64,000 nucleotides of DNA, taken from NCBI GenBank assembly GCA_028554795.2, contig CM068832.1, positions 83,202,049 through 83,266,048 on the forward strand, written 5' to 3'. This DNA comes from Sinohyriopsis cumingii. Its lineage: Eukaryota > Mollusca > Bivalvia > Unionida > Unionidae. Below are positions 1-13,303 of this stretch, piece by piece. Both the position numbers and the translations under genes were made by a program. The notes under the pieces were generated by a model. The model did not search any database and was not told where the DNA came from. It was given only the letters and a program-made list of their open reading frames with translations. Every line of letters begins with the position of its first letter. Position 1 is the stretch's first letter.

Positions 1-178
1 CATACATACATACATACATGCATGCATGCATTCATACATACATACATACATACATACATACATACATACATACATACATACATGCATGCATACATACATG
101 CATTCCTGCATGCATGCATGCATACATACATACATACATACATACATACATACATACATACATACATACATAGATACA
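1..178. repeat. (CATA)n microsatellite, cut by window start
   Basis: Four-base CATA/TACA units with scattered CATG variants fill the first 178 bases. The array runs off the left edge, so its full length is unknown. Confidence 0.95.
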
Positions 179-3100
179 TAGGCTAATTGTGTTATAAGTA
201 ACCCTTTAAAAGTAGCGCAGTTAACAAAATTTCATGAACTTTAAGATCATGTTAATATAATTAACTGAAGACAGTCTGAAAAGTTAAACTATATAGTACA
301 GTTTTAATCTATGAAAGTCTGTAAAGTGGTTGTGCTCAGTTTACAACAAATCACATTATGGAGCAATAGTGATGCTGACTGATATATGCATGTAAAAGGA
401 TACTATCATATCCGTGTGAAAGATAGTATGCTTGTGAACTTTATATTATTATGTTTTTGATGTACGATCTTATAATTACACCAAGCTATATACTCTGATA
501 TGTTCCAAAATGTTTATTAAACCCTTTGCAACCCCGTCATCATTCAATCACATGTAATCTTTTCAAATTAGTCTCTATATCAACATTCAATGTCATAACT
601 CACAAAAAACAATAGTTATACGACAATATATCATCTTGCTTTTGTTTTATAATCATTTATATTTATTTCTTATATTGACTTCACTACAACAATAAAATTT
701 GTTTCTGATACTTATAATTAATGCATATTGCTGAACTGTTATTATCTGAACTGCGATTGGATGAGTTTGATTTGGCCATGTAACATGTTTTATAAATTAA
801 ATTTTTTTGTCATGACACAAGGAAGCGAACAATAATATGATAGGAAATCACTCTCCCCTACTGCTTTGAAAATGTAATTGTCATGTTAAGTGCTTGCATA
901 ATGTTTCTTGTAAATTCAAAGTTCAAGTCAAACCTGGTGACAGTTTATCAAACAAACACCTTGTGGCATTTTATCAACCAAACACCATGTGACACTTTTA
1001 TTAACCAAGTGTACTTAACGGCAGCCTTATCTACACTTCACTCGGTAACTATTGATCACATCATGAATGTCTGAGATATACAGAAGATGAAACAACATGG
1101 TTATTAGTCTCACAGGAAAATATATTGTATAAAGTATATTGAGTCATAAGTACTTGGTAATTTAATAATAGTGAAGTTCGGGCAGAAATTAAAAATAGAA
1201 GATTCATTCAAATTACACTAGGAGTTTTGCAGGATAATACAATCAAAAGGAAATATTTATGCCTGGTGTAAATTACAAGAAGCTGTTTGCAATCTTCAAA
1301 GTTATCTTCATACGTTTCTTTTATAGATAACAACAGAAAATAGCAAATAACCCACACGTTTTGTAAAATTATAAATATAATATATTATAAAGTGAACAAT
1401 TAAAAAAGTTACAGATTAGTGAATTAAATCAGAAATAGTCATAAATGTTCTATCACAAGTCCAACACTATTGGGTAATCCAAATGCGTTCGAATGTATTT
1501 AGTTTGAAAGGTTTGATCAGCGACTTATAATCTGTTAGCCATTAATATTTTGGACGAAATAAAGAGTGATGTAAATAAGTAAAAATGCGTAATGGTAATC
1601 AACCAAGAAACATAATAGTGCCAACACCTACACGTTTTGTAATATTCAGAATATAATTTAATTCTCTACTTTATTATATGCTCCTATTTATATCCGTTAT
1701 CTCTGCATTGTCAGAAATGTTCAATATTTTACTATAGTGAACTCGCGTGCAACTTCATATTGCACTCATAAAGGAACTACTTTCTATTGTAAATAAACAA
1801 TGGACGCAGACGCTAGCACTTTTGATTTGTAAACAAATCATATACACTCGCGTAGTAGGCGCTTTACGTTTTGGTTGATTCAATTTGTTTCTGAATGAAG
1901 TAAAGCAGATGTTTCGTGGACTGTCACATACCAGCTGCATTGGCACATTCCGGATTACAGTTTTGATACAATGTTTCTGATTTAGGCTAGCTGTGCAGTA
2001 TACGCCAGAAATGATCCTTACAAATAACATGCAAGTGACAAGGCATAAACTGTCTTCTTTAGCGGGTAATAAGAATGGCAAAAAACATATACTTACAGTT
2101 TTACATCCTTAATTTCCTAAATATGCATTTTCTTAGTTCTGCAAATCCGAATTACATGAGCCATGTCATAGTTTCTCAGTCTGGATCACACCTTTCGAAA
2201 TTGTACTGTAATTTCAAATATAAGTGCAATTACATCCTCCTTACTGCACGCAAAATAAAAAAAAGCATTGCAATTCCATAGCGTCTCTTTGATGATTGCA
2301 ATATAAAGACTTCATATTTTTCCCCAAATTACTATTTCAAACATTGAATGACAAAAACAGAAACACATATGCAGATATCAACACGCTTCTCCTTCGCTTC
2401 TTCAGTCCGATTGTTTTCGTGTGGAATTGCCACATATAAATCCAGTCCATAATCAACAAATTTCGTAGAATCGACAAAAATACCCAAATCTATTCATCAA
2501 TCTAATCTAATTAATTCAAATTTATCTAGTCGGAGTTATGTGCGCAGTAATAAGGTTATGATGAATCTGTGCTTGTGTATTTAGTTTGGAATACGGCATA
2601 CATTCAGTTGCTTTGTTTCTTGTTGTGTATTTTGTTAATATAATTAAACATTAGGTAGAATAAGAAAATGAAAATATAAAAAAAGGTTACTACATTTGTA
2701 TGGGAAAATATGAACTCGTTTTGTCGGATGGATTACCTGATTTTAAAAAGACAAACCCTCGATCGTAAAGAAACTTGGTATTTACTATGTTATTTATTAA
2801 ATGACCCTAACCTTCTATAATTATGCAACTTAACATAATTAATATGGACATCCATACTTACCTGCGATTTAAATGCCAACACTGCTTAAAACCCTGAACT
2901 TATTTGTGAACGACGGCTACATTCATATGGAAAATCATTCTGATTTTGATCTTTATAATGATAATATGAGAGTTTCTATGGAACAAAGGTCCAAATGCAT
3001 TTGGTAATTGTTGCCTTGAATTGCATGGCGCTACTGGATTGAGAAAATATAAGGGTATTCTTCTTAAAGATCAAAACATTGACAATGTTACCCACAAAGG

Positions 3101-3415
3101 CCCTCGTAGATGTAGCGTTATGTATCATATTTTAATTTTTGATTGAACTGCTTCATTACTTTCCTATTTGTATGTCCACGATATTGCAGCTCATTATTTG
3201 CCATTAGACTTTGCTTTAAAGTGGATAGGATTCACCTGTCCTTAACGCCAAAAATATAAATATTATTTACAAATGGGATCGTTGTATATTTCGAAAGTAA
3301 TCAGGCACACTGCAAACTTTGGCAAGTGTCTAACAATTATAAAATATAATAAATTTAATTACAAATGGATGTGTAAGTTTATTTCCCTTGACGAAGAGCT
3401 GCCTTAGCTCGTTTA

Positions 3416-3418
<3 letters not shown>
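179..3418. other. AT-rich non-coding stretch
   Basis: I see no exon with convincing splice borders and no recognisable protein. Short open frames near 883-1074 and 1755-2081 have no domain, no repeat of composition and no splice context, so they are treated as chance. Confidence 0.6.

Positions 3419-3509
<91 letters not shown>
3419..3509. repeat. (AT)n microsatellite
   Basis: An uninterrupted AT dinucleotide array of about 45 units. Confidence 0.98.
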
Positions 3510-3512
<3 letters not shown>

Positions 3513-4110
3513 TCAGGCTTACTTTATGCTATACTCAGTGAAAGAAACTGAATTATACTTAACACCCACAGCAAATTTATAATTTGGAGGGAAATCAGTT
3601 TGTTACAGATCACCTTTAAAAATTGATACAATGGACGATACTTTATAACACGTAAAGAAAAATTTAACCTTTGCTGCTAAGGATAGGAAACTTTAATGAA
3701 TCATATTTAACTCAATGACAAAGATGAAACATTTAGAGTAATATTTGGGAGAAAATATTAATTTGTGTAAAATTCGTTTATATTATGCATGTTCGCTTTT
3801 CCAAGGATTTTCATTTTCAAATCGCATTGCCAAATCCAGGTCCATTTTCAGCATCAATCAGTGGTCATTTTATCGTGAAACGTAATGTATCAAAAGCCCG
3901 TTACTTGCGGTCATCTGCACAAACATAGCTATAAACAACACAATTGGAGTGAAAAATAAATAACTTTGTGAGATAGTGTCGGATGTCAAGATGCCAAATT
4001 CAACAAACACTATTAATATTGTCCCGTTCAGAGAAATGGATATAAATGATCGCGATTGCAAAGTTAGATATACAATCTTAAAATTACCCCGAAAGATATA
4101 GCTGCTCACC

Positions 4111-4221
4111 AGATATTTATCAAGTCAAATACAAATACCTGATATTTATCAAGCCAAATACAAATACCAGATATTTATCAAGCCAAATACAAATGCCAGA
4201 TATTTATCAAGCCAAATACAA
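4111..4221. repeat. 30-bp tandem repeat, about 4 copies
   Basis: The unit contains ATATTTATCAAGCCAAATAC and repeats about every 29-30 bases with one or two substitutions per copy. It lies in otherwise unique AT-rich DNA. Confidence 0.93.
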
Positions 4222-4379
4222 CACATTCATTTTCCTACTACCCTCAAAATACACATAGCTTGTTGTATGTTTGCGTAAGGTTTCGTTTAAATTCAAAGTC
4301 CATGCCGTGCAATCTGCGATTTTATCAATCATGATTAAAGACAGCCTTTATCTACACATCACTTGTATATTATTGATGA

Positions 4380-4382
<3 letters not shown>

Positions 4383-4447
<65 letters not shown>
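4383..4447. repeat. (TA)n microsatellite
   Basis: Uninterrupted TA array of about 32 units. It creates an artificial poly-(Tyr-Ile) reading frame. Confidence 0.98.
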
Positions 4448-4451
<4 letters not shown>

Positions 4452-5419
4452 CGGGGAAAATAACTATATAGTTTGCATTGACGAAAATTATTTCGAAACA
4501 GATCGAGATGTTCAACTAGCTTAATCGTGAAAGAGTTCGTAAGCATTGAAATTAGCCAAATGTAATAATGTATTTGAAAATTTTGTTTGGTACTATAATT
4601 ATTATATGAACGTTATTTTTGATCACTTTAACCCATTCCACAGAGTATCAGGTACTCTCACAGGTTCCTTGAGCACATTTATCATCTCACTTTTCCTCCT
4701 TTTGGTACCTTAGTTATTGGACTCTACCAACACCCATTGCTGCCGTATTTTTCGGCTGATGTAGTCTTACAAAATATGACAATTTACGAACCGATTGACC
4801 AAAGGACGGATAACGCTGAAAGAGATTTACTTCCTGGTAAACTGTTTATTGTAACCTTACATTCAGGTATATAAAAAAAACACTGACCACGACCGGGACA
4901 TAGATTTTTTTCCAGTAGGATCCGTTCCACGCCCAATCAAACAGTGAAATAAACACTGCGGTGACCACCCCGACGCTCCTACACTTCCCACGCTGAAATG
5001 AATTAGTAACATTATAATATCAATACATATGATCGGACATAATCAATGCAAAAAACTGCACATTAATAAGAGCACAAGTTGTGGCCAGCAGTTAGTAAAT
5101 AATATTGCCAATCATGTGAGAAACGGAAGTAGTCTTTTCCAATGTAATCAATGTGGGGTTGGCGTGGTTGGAAAAAAAATCTCCATTGTGTAGCGCCCAT
5201 GGTCGTCAGGAAAAGACGATTGAAGGCCTAATGTGTGATCAGAGACGAAATGATCCAGTACGTCAAGAACACAAACGTTGTCAGTGACCTAGGATGTTGA
5301 ATGGCATCAATGATATATGCTACAAGAATGGATATCGGAATTTACATGACGAATGAACCAATTCAAAATGCGCTGCACCAGTGTTCATTGACACAATTAA
5401 CTGTGTGATCCCGTGTGTT

Positions 5420-5717
5420 ACTGAGCATTTTTCTGGTGCATCACGTGGTAGTGGTTTAACCTAGCATCGACGTGAAAATAGCTCTCATTGGGAAGAACGT
5501 GTGAGTCGACATTCAGCTACGTTAAAACTTGGGAAATCTTATTGAAATGTCCTATCATTATCACGTCAATAACAGCGAAGTTCTTCATGATTCTTGTAAA
5601 TACCGTCATGGTAGTGTCATCAAACGTATCAAATGGAAGGAACAGGCATGGACGTCTGTGAGGCAGGTTTTCAATTTTGTAAACATTCTTAAAATAGAAT
5701 ATCCAGTATCCGTCTAG
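5420..5717 (-). pseudogene. Decayed minus-strand coding remnant, unidentified
   Basis: On the minus strand, 5717 to 5526 reads about 60 codons without a stop and includes DTFDDTTMTVFTRIMKNF followed by VIDVIMIGHFNKIS. A shifted frame from about 5508 to 5420 gives LPNESYFHVDARLNHYHVMH. The composition (mixed charged and hydrophobic residues, higher GC than the flanks) looks like old coding sequence broken by frameshifts. Further minus-strand pieces continue toward 5150. I cannot name the family. It could be part of the same decayed element as 8.9-13.7 kb, but no motif shows this. Confidence 0.4.
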
Positions 5718-5899
5718 TTGCTTAGCAGTGGTGATCGCCTTGAAAATATATTATGATCAATTTGTGTTTCCCTGCGGCGATTATTACCGGAAGTACGAAT
5801 TTCAAAAGGGGTTGGTATCAATCGAGATCGATGATGTAGCCAAAAAGTTCATCTACAGAGGTATCTGTAGTCTCATATTTGGCAAATTACTTCCCCAAC

Positions 5900-6157
5900 A
5901 ACGTAGCTGTTGTTTTTGTTGTGGGTTTAACATCATTTTTCAACACACGATAGGCTATGCATGGTGGCCAGTAATGATGATAGATGAAGAACCCGGGAAA
6001 ATCCCGGTAAGAACCAGCGACCCATGAGAAGACACTGGCAAGCTTTCTCACATACCCACATTGTCCGAATCATAGACTCGAATCCACGCAAACGGAGGTG
6101 ATATGTCAGTGATCCGTAGCGTAGAGCGCATTAGACCACTCGGTCACTCGGGGATAT
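5900..6157 (-). mobile_element. tRNA-headed SINE, family A, copy 1
   Basis: Read on the minus strand this begins with a tRNA-like head (A-box-like GAGTGACCGAGTGGTC, then a B-box-like GGATTCGAGTC), followed by a unique body and a GTT-rich terminus (CAACAACAAA-type tail on the minus strand). It aligns along its whole length with 7958-8205, with many substitutions, so both are dispersed copies of one family. Family name not assigned. The two chance open frames crossing it are not genes. Confidence 0.88.
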
Positions 6158-7556
6158 GACCGTGTGCTTCCCTGCCAGTTTTCTTGGACGTGGTGAGTGC
6201 ATTCTATGCTTTGAGTATTTTGTTCATCCCACACCTGAACTTACGTGTGTATCATTCAACGGGCCTCTACCTGATTTTGACTTGACAGAATTACATGAAT
6301 GCACTTAGCTGCGATAAATATCCAAGTGATGACAATTCCAGAAATGCACTTGGATAGGTTCCTATTCTTTTCTTAAGATTTATGCTCGATGCTCGCATAC
6401 TACGTTTAACCTTGTCTGAAGCCATCATAGCATATAATCCTCGAAATCCAGTCTGGCTTCCTGATCCTGACCAGACGCAACCATATAATAATGCTCTACG
6501 CGTGCATACTAACACGTTGAAGCGATCATGGCCTATGAGTATTAAAATCAAGTTTGGTTTTCGGATCTATCACCAGTCGCAACATGCGCTTATAACCTCG
6601 GTCGGAAAATCATAGGTACATATACCACAGGTGTATCAGCGGATTGCAAACGTCTGTCTAAGAGTTTTGTTCTCGACAAATCTGAAGTTTGTTGTCTCAT
6701 CAATGGCACAATTAGTTAAATACTTAAGATAGGAGAGGGTGAAGAACGCACAAAGTATATTACAGTTATCACCAATAACGCACACACTTATACATCCCCA
6801 CTAACACTACTTCTCGTGATAATACATATTAAATTAAATATAATGCATACAAACTGATTCAAGTCCTGTTATTCAGCACACTTTTATCCTGTTCTATTAT
6901 TTTAATACAATGGGAACTCGTCAAAGTCAATTTTTCCACTTGTATTATTTTCCGAATATTATTCCTCATTTAGGCTCCGTGAATTAACACAATTGTTTTC
7001 AGTCCATAAGTCACCAATACATATAACAACTAAACGTAGCCACAGGTGCATATACTATTACATGTTTCAATTCTTTGCGTCCCTACTTCTATCATCAATT
7101 TATCCCTTCATGGCAAAAACGCTCGGTGCATCCCTATAGTGACGTGCATTCCCACGCTTCTATCTCTATCTTTCACCGGCCAAAACGCTCGGCGAGGTCT
7201 TTTGGGTGACATGCCCCCTTTCACGGCGCCATGCACCCATCTTGCTTGCACGACATCCTGCACCCTCCGTTTCTATCTCTGACTGTTTTTAAATTTCGAA
7301 AACACATCAAAATATTTATGAAAACATGCTTTCCACACAGCACGGGTATCTTGCAGGAACCCTAGTTTTTCATTAAAATCGCAACGTGTTAGCTCAGTGA
7401 GTATAGCTTATTTTTAACAGTGTTAATTCAATGGGTTTATTATACAAGCTCTGGTACAATTATTGCGAATACCACAGTCAACAATGATGAGATAAACTTG
7501 CATACATTTCCTACAGTGACCACGATTCTCCATTAGACAGTCATTTAAAAGCTTCG
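6158..7556. other. Intergenic or intronic DNA, somewhat GC-richer
   Basis: Contains overlapping plus and minus open frames at 6291-6615 and a short imperfect internal repeat around AAAACGCTCGG (near 7117 and 7182). No domain, splice border or transposon motif could be recognised. Confidence 0.45.
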
Positions 7557-7957
7557 ATGCTTGCATATGCTAGTATTAACTTATTATCGATTTTTAAGAT
7601 ATTTCTCACCACCGTGGTTAGAGTTTCCACGGATTCATTTTCCATCCATACAAATATCCTACCAAATATTGATCAGCTTGCCGTGTTATTGCTAATTGAT
7701 GATTCACCCGGACGAATAACAGCATTGGACGAATTTGTTTCATGTGGCCTCTGGAGAATTAAGAAAACAACGATAAGGTTACCGACGTTATTTGCTAAGT
7801 ATTATGCCCCATACAAGTATATCCGCGATGATAATCTTACATCGGTAACAGACCCACTAGTGCGTCACAAACTTGCATATCTGACTGGTGGGCGGGTTTC
7901 TGGTAAAACGATTTGTGATATTAACCTGTATAAAAATTTTACTGATTTTGATGTTGG
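7557..7957 (+). other. Open frame of uncertain status, ends in SINE
   Basis: An ATG-started frame of about 134 codons runs from 7557 into the SINE at 7958, where it stays open to 8150 by chance. It has no signal peptide, no motif I recognise and no clear promoter. The length is mildly unusual for this base composition, so it may be an old coding remnant or chance. The last third of the predicted 197-residue product is SINE sequence and should not be trusted. Confidence 0.2.
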
Positions 7958-8205
7958 TTGTTGTTGTTGTAGGGTTTTACGCCATTTTTCAGCACACGAT
8001 AGGCTATACATGGCGGCCAGTATTAATGGTGGAGGAAGAACCCGGGAAATCCCCGGAAAGAACCACCGACCCTCGAGAAGCTACTGGCAAGCTTTCTCAC
8101 ATATCCACATTGGCCGAATCCGAGACTCGAACCCATGCAGACAGAGGTGAGATGGCAGTGATCCGTAACGGAGAGCGCTTTAGACCACTCGGCCACTCGG
8201 GGCCC
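7958..8205 (-). mobile_element. tRNA-headed SINE, family A, copy 2
   Basis: Better preserved copy of the family at 5900-6157. On the minus strand the head reads CCGAGTGGCCGAGTGGTCTA (A box) and GGGTTCGAGTC (B box), then a body with CTGGCCGCCATGTATAGCC and an ACAACAACAACAA-type end. Both copies lie on the minus strand. Confidence 0.92.
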
Positions 8206-8880
8206 CTTGATGTTGGTATGTATCTCTATATTTTGTATAACATTTTGTACATGATTGTATCTATTTTTGTCTAAATTTTAAAGCTATTAAACCAGTTTAC
8301 GAGTTAGGGATTATTCCCCATAGGTTGGTCATGTGAGGTGGTTTCTTAGTATAATTATGTTGGATGGGTCGGTCCGTTGGGTTGTTTTATGATGTGGGTA
8401 TTGCGAAATGCAAGGAATTGAGTAGGAAAAAATTTCGTTTAAGACCCGTATGTGTGTATATAAAGAGGGAACTGAACAATTAATCAATTCGTATTTTGGA
8501 TTCTTATTTCATATATTCCTGTTTTAATAACAGCTTGCACATGTGTTTAATGTTGTGTTTATGTATAATTTGAGAGGAGACATTTGTTTAAATTATTCAT
8601 TGAAATTGCTTAGTCCTCATCAGATTAGACTTTTAGTAATGGCCTATCTCGAATTTATTCAAACTAAGTCTGGAAGATGCCATTTTGATACATTAAGACT
8701 GTTGGCGACCAGTACAATCGAGAATATGAAATTCGTACATTAGACACTTCTGGACTTAAGTATAACGTTTTAAAATTATTTTGGATTTATTTCTTAATGC
8801 TGCAATTTCTTTAGTTTTCATTTTATAACTTTTATATTAAATTCTTTCTTTAGTTTTACAAAAGGTGGTTTTACGTCTTT
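8206..8880. other. AT-rich non-coding stretch
   Basis: No convincing gene or repeat. A short open frame at 8543-8743 has no recognisable feature. Confidence 0.5.
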
Positions 8881-9365
8881 CTCTTACTCAGCTCTGACCA
8901 TAGACTGCCGACAGCAGACAATTTGTTGCCAACACGCTAGTGTGCCGGCGCAACCACTCTCCGTATCTACCGCTGACAATACGCTCCGCAATAGCTGCGC
9001 TAGTATCATACCAACTTTGTGACGAAAATTTGTGCCAGGCTTGTTTAAGCTCTGTTTTGATGTCACCGCGGATTATGTCATCAACTTTGCGTAACAACAA
9101 AGCAATCATTAGAAACAATGTAAAGTCGAAATGTTATGGGATTACCCGGCTGCTGATTATCGACAATTTACCACAAATTAGCGATGTCATCTACTCGTCA
9201 ACGTCACTCTGACGTACCTCGAATGCAACCGATGTAGGCGTGAAAGCACCATAGCCATTGCATGACGGTGATAACTATGTATCCGTTGATACCACGTACA
9301 ATGCCTCACGGATGAACCCACGTGGAAGAGTTGGCACTTCAAGTTAATAAATAACGTATGAATTC

Positions 9366-9629
9366 CTGCGACTGGTGACCTGTGAAATTGTGTGCGTGTT
9401 CAAACTCCATATAGGCAAAGTAGCTCTTTGTTTTTCACCTTCTAGTTCTCCAGGCGCGTATAAATATCTCACGATACTGTTTCCAGTACCGATAAATAAT
9501 GTATCAAGGTGACCAGTAACGACGGCGACTTACACTGGAGTTACTAAATAATTTTCGATTACCTTAGCGGTTTCATCACTATGTGTGCGATTGTTCAATG
9601 CAGCTGCTTCCCCCAAGAAATCTTGCAAA
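9366..9629 (-). pseudogene. Decayed frame inside element 1, unidentified
   Basis: Reading the minus strand from 9629 gives about 88 codons with a single stop, including AALNNRTHSDETAKVIENYL and, after the stop, GHLDTLFIGTGNSIVRYLY. This density of open sequence and mixed composition suggests former coding. A second minus frame at 8888-9118 (RYGEWLRRHTSVLATN) may be related. The position next to ATPase and protease remnants suggests a virion or accessory protein of the element, but I cannot name it. Confidence 0.35.
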
Positions 9630-10854
9630 CCATTTTAGTGATCGTGCAGTGGAACACTTGCGTTGTTGCATCAACATTTTATGCGCGTATTGATATCCTA
9701 ATGATAGTTACGCGAATGTACGGTTAAATCTTTCAAACGTGACTCGATCGCGATGAACTCCGGCATGTCTTGGCCAAGTTATACAGAGATTAGTTTCATC
9801 AACGTGGTAACGCCTCCACTACATTCTTGGCCTGGATAAACCTGTAAAATATTCAACCATCTAAATGACACACAAGCATATATACTCCCGAAGGTGTTTG
9901 CGACTTTGGTTTCTGTTCTGGATGTCATCGGTGCAACTTCTAATTAAGAAATGGCTATATCCACTACGGTCAGTCGTTTGGCATAAACAAAATATCCCCC
10001 TGGTCAACTGATGTTCTTACCTCCAACCTTTTAAGTGTAATTTTGTTTGGATGCCAGTAACTAAATGTGCCATAATGCTTGTCGCGCCACAGAACTCACT
10101 AATTCAATGATTGCTGTGATATCTTTCAACTGATGGTTGAAACTGGAATACATGGATTCAATTATGAGAATTGTAAATAGTTCTATTGCCGGAACAAGTC
10201 TTGGCCGCGATACAAATCGTTGTCCTACCATTATCTGTGCCTACATCGTGGTTGTTATTAAGCAGCGTGCAAGACACTCTTGCATCACCAGTGACAAAAT
10301 GTCACTGAGCGCGTCAATCAGCATTTGGTCAGCGATATGTCGCTGCACCAAGTCGAAGCTCATGTAAACGAGATCACAAAATTAACATCGGGCGCCTAAT
10401 TCGTTGACTGTATCTCGCCAGAGCTCGGACGATCATCAGGATCTAATGGAATAACCCCGGTAAATGTTTTTCTTCCAGGTATTTTCCACATAAAGTTCCT
10501 AGCAGACCAAACAGCGCGTAATCGATATCACCGCATCCGGCAGCAATTGTATTGCCGGCCGACATTTAATGTCCGGCCTTAACGCTATTGTACACCTTCA
10601 TTAATAATATCTTTTAGCACTGCAAGGTGTACATAGCCCTGTGGTCCCGTGACGTTTATTTTTCATGTTGATTAAACGCGCGTCTCCTGTGTCCGTGCGG
10701 ACAGTATAAACGTATTGACATTTTATGAGAATGCTAGCATTCCAATATTACATTCAACAAATTCAGCACGGACGAGTTTCACGTTCTTAATGTTTGAGCG
10801 ACAAAACCCACACTGATAGAACATCATGAGGTCTTGCCAAATAGTATTCGCGAG

Positions 10855-11076
10855 ATAATCATAGTACCATCTGAGTCTGGTAAGACTCATTTGCTACTTA
10901 ACCACGTTATGAGAATAATCAAATGAGACTAGTTATATATGTTCGCAGATGACCAGGAGTGTTATAAAGTCTTGCGAGACTACAATGAGCTCGCTAATGA
11001 AATAACACACAAAGATATTGTTGAATTCATAACTATGTTGATGAAGTTCCGTTCATCAGCGACACAGACGGGGTAA
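10855..11076 (+). pseudogene. Packaging-type P-loop ATPase remnant
   Basis: The + frame has a Walker A motif, PSESGKTHLL, preceded by a short hydrophobic strand (IIIV), as in FtsK/HerA-type packaging ATPases of Polintons. After two stops the frame continues with MFADDQECYKVLRDYNEL and about 30 further residues to a stop at 11074. A shifted frame from about 11090 (NPVMCNYFVLDNKIIS) may be the continuation toward the Walker B region. The ATPase would have pumped the element's DNA into its capsid. Assignment rests on the P-loop plus the downstream protease; a P-loop alone would not be enough. Confidence 0.6.
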
Positions 11077-11441
11077 TTATCAACCCGGTCATGTGCAACT
11101 ATTTCGTGCTGGATAATAAAATCATCTCGTAGGGATATTTCTTGGTCATACATACAAACACGCAGATTCCCAAACTACAATATGTTAGTTGCGTTCCATT
11201 TGGTAGAAATTGCAGTGATGCAACTCCGTGGCTTAATATTCGGTCGGCTCTCTTTGGTGGTTTGAAAGCTAATAATTCATTTGTTGTTCATGAAGAGGGG
11301 ATTCGCAGATTGCGATTACTGTCCACGGGCCAACGCTATAATCGATCATTGAAATATCCACTGAGGGGCACCTGGTCAACATTGGAGCATTTTCGATCAG
11401 GACAGTGGTTGGATAGGGGCCCGGTGAGGGCGGCGTGTTAA

Positions 11442-12140
11442 CCATGGATAATTTTCTATAATGCGATCGGCATAATGTTGCTCAGGGCATCGATAACATT
11501 ACATCGTTGATCGTCGTAAATTTTACCTAAAACGCTGTTACCGACAATTATAGCAATGCGCACTGCAACGCAACGAGCCCATTATCACGGTACCCTATCT
11601 CACCAAGTATATATCCTATATAGTTTTCCCGAGTGTGTCACCGGGCCATGTTATAACAGTGGTGCCTACGCAGCTGGTGTATCTGTCACAACAATACATA
11701 TTTACACTGACTTGATTAAGGCGGAGAAACATTTTCCGTTTCTTTGTCTTACATATATTTTGCCGAGATATTGCTACTTTGATTCAATAAATATGACGAT
11801 TATATATCGATACACTGCTACTCCATAACGAGCTGTGAATCGACAAGTGCCAATATACAACGTCTATTAAGGAAATGTGCTTGGCGATAAAGTCCAAGGT
11901 TTATTTAGTATAGTTTCACCTGTGGTTCGTGAACATGGTATTTTACTCGTTGTAAAGGTCATCCGGCTTGTAACAAACATATTAATTGATTATTTTCTCG
12001 AAGAACTATTTTTCAGATAATTAATGGTCGGCCATCGCTACTGGGAAGTGCAGCAGAAATGCCTTCCTCCACTTTTCAGTAAAGTAATCAATACGGCAGC
12101 AGCGCCGCGAATAAATAATGTGGCACAACATTAAAGTCAG
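11442..12140 (+). pseudogene. Decayed frames between ATPase and protease
   Basis: Several + frames remain partly open: one starting with ATG at 11443 (MDNFL) and continuing in shifted frames through VAQGIDNITSLIVVNFT; one of 90 codons at 11556-11828; and one from about 11856 that reads GNVLGDKVQGLFSIVSPVV and then a long hydrophobic stretch. The last resembles the small Gly/hydrophobic virion proteins that Polinton-like elements often encode near the capsid genes, but this is a guess. No catalytic motif is visible. Confidence 0.35.
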
Positions 12141-12499
12141 CGAGGCAACGGCGACAACATAACCGCGAATCTTAAACTGGGGAGTGGACTGAAATTATCA
12201 TTGACCGCTAACGGTCCATGTTGGTAAATCACCACCCATTTAGTCAATTGAAATACAACCATCAGAGTAATAATACTCTTATTATGATATAATTATTCTG
12301 ATACATATGTTCAAACGTATATCAGATTTGGCGTTCGACATAGGAATGCCCTGGCTGAAAGATGACTCCGTGGGCAATAATACTATTATTCCTATCACAC
12401 ACGTGTGTCAACGAAGGAGAACAACACCAAAAGGAAAGTTTACCAAGGCTGACAAGTAGATGTTGGTCAAAGACTGAGACTAGCGATAATATAAAACTG

Positions 12500-12835
12500 C
12501 CCTTTTCGAATTCTGATTTGTTTCGTATGGCGCGGAAGACGCAAATCAAATATTTCAAAGGAGTTTTATGCACGATGAGGTACCAGTGACGCCACATTCA
12601 CGTAAAACAGGAATAATGAACCTAGATTCCAGTAAACGCTCTGATACTTCAGTTGGTTCCATATTGGATTGATACATGCGTGGATATTTATTTTGATTCA
12701 TATGGGCTATGTGGAGTTATCAATTATATCCTTGCCCAACTAGTTGTCGTGCGGCCAGTATCAACACTACCCGCACAAGCGACTAGAAGCCTTTGCGGAG
12801 TTTTATTTGCGGAGCTTGATCAGATCATATGTACT
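12500..12835 (+). pseudogene. Adenain-type cysteine protease remnant
   Basis: Adenovirus-type (C5-like) maturation proteases are a hallmark of Polintons; they cleave capsid precursors. In order along the + strand I see KYFKGVL (about 12549), then in a shifted frame MHDEVPVTPHSRKTGIMNLD (12568-12627), then IYFDSYGL (about 12686-12709), then SLCGVL (about 12790). These correspond in order and spacing to the conserved blocks of the family. The block expected to hold the catalytic His is disrupted, and at least two frameshifts separate the pieces, so the gene is dead. A (TA)n array begins 30 bases downstream. Confidence 0.78.
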
Positions 12836-12865
12836 GTCCGCAAGCGGGTCGTCACAGCGGATCCA

Positions 12866-12866
<1 letters not shown>

Positions 12867-12942
<76 letters not shown>
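12867..12942. repeat. (TA)n microsatellite
   Basis: Uninterrupted TA array of about 38 units, lying inside element 1 just after the protease remnant. Confidence 0.98.
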
Positions 12943-12945
<3 letters not shown>

Positions 12946-13303
12946 CGGTGCGACAATTGGTCTCTGCAAAATCTGGGTAATATTACTGCATATATGACCA
13001 TGGTCATCTACGGACGATCAAGGCGCCCACATGCGCAGGTGGTTGCTTCCGCTGACACTTGGACATATGCCTCCAAAGACGGCTTATCCACGTTAACTGA
13101 CCTTACTGGGTTCGACCGAAATTAACTTGTCTTTCAAAATCAATTCGGTCAGATGAAAACCAGCAATATTTATCTTATCATTAGGTTGTCGGGGTGGGGA
13201 CGACTTTCCTTTTTGCTGGGTTACTTTCGCCGAGATAGGTAAAATCAGAATCTGGGTACTCCGAGTGTAAATAAATATAAAAACAACGCGAGCCGGATTC
13301 ACA

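Noticed and set aside
7888-8274. 128-codon + strand ORF
   Set aside because: It lies almost wholly within the family A SINE; the open frame is a by-product of the SINE sequence.
12322-12597. Minus-strand ORF with a PGHSYVERQ motif resembling a transposase signature
   Set aside because: The + strand over the same bases fits the protease gene start, and the rest of the minus frame shows no transposase blocks.
12653-13125. Several ORFs with long Tyr-Ile repeats
   Set aside because: The repeats come from the (TA)n array; only the short protease-like block before it is informative.
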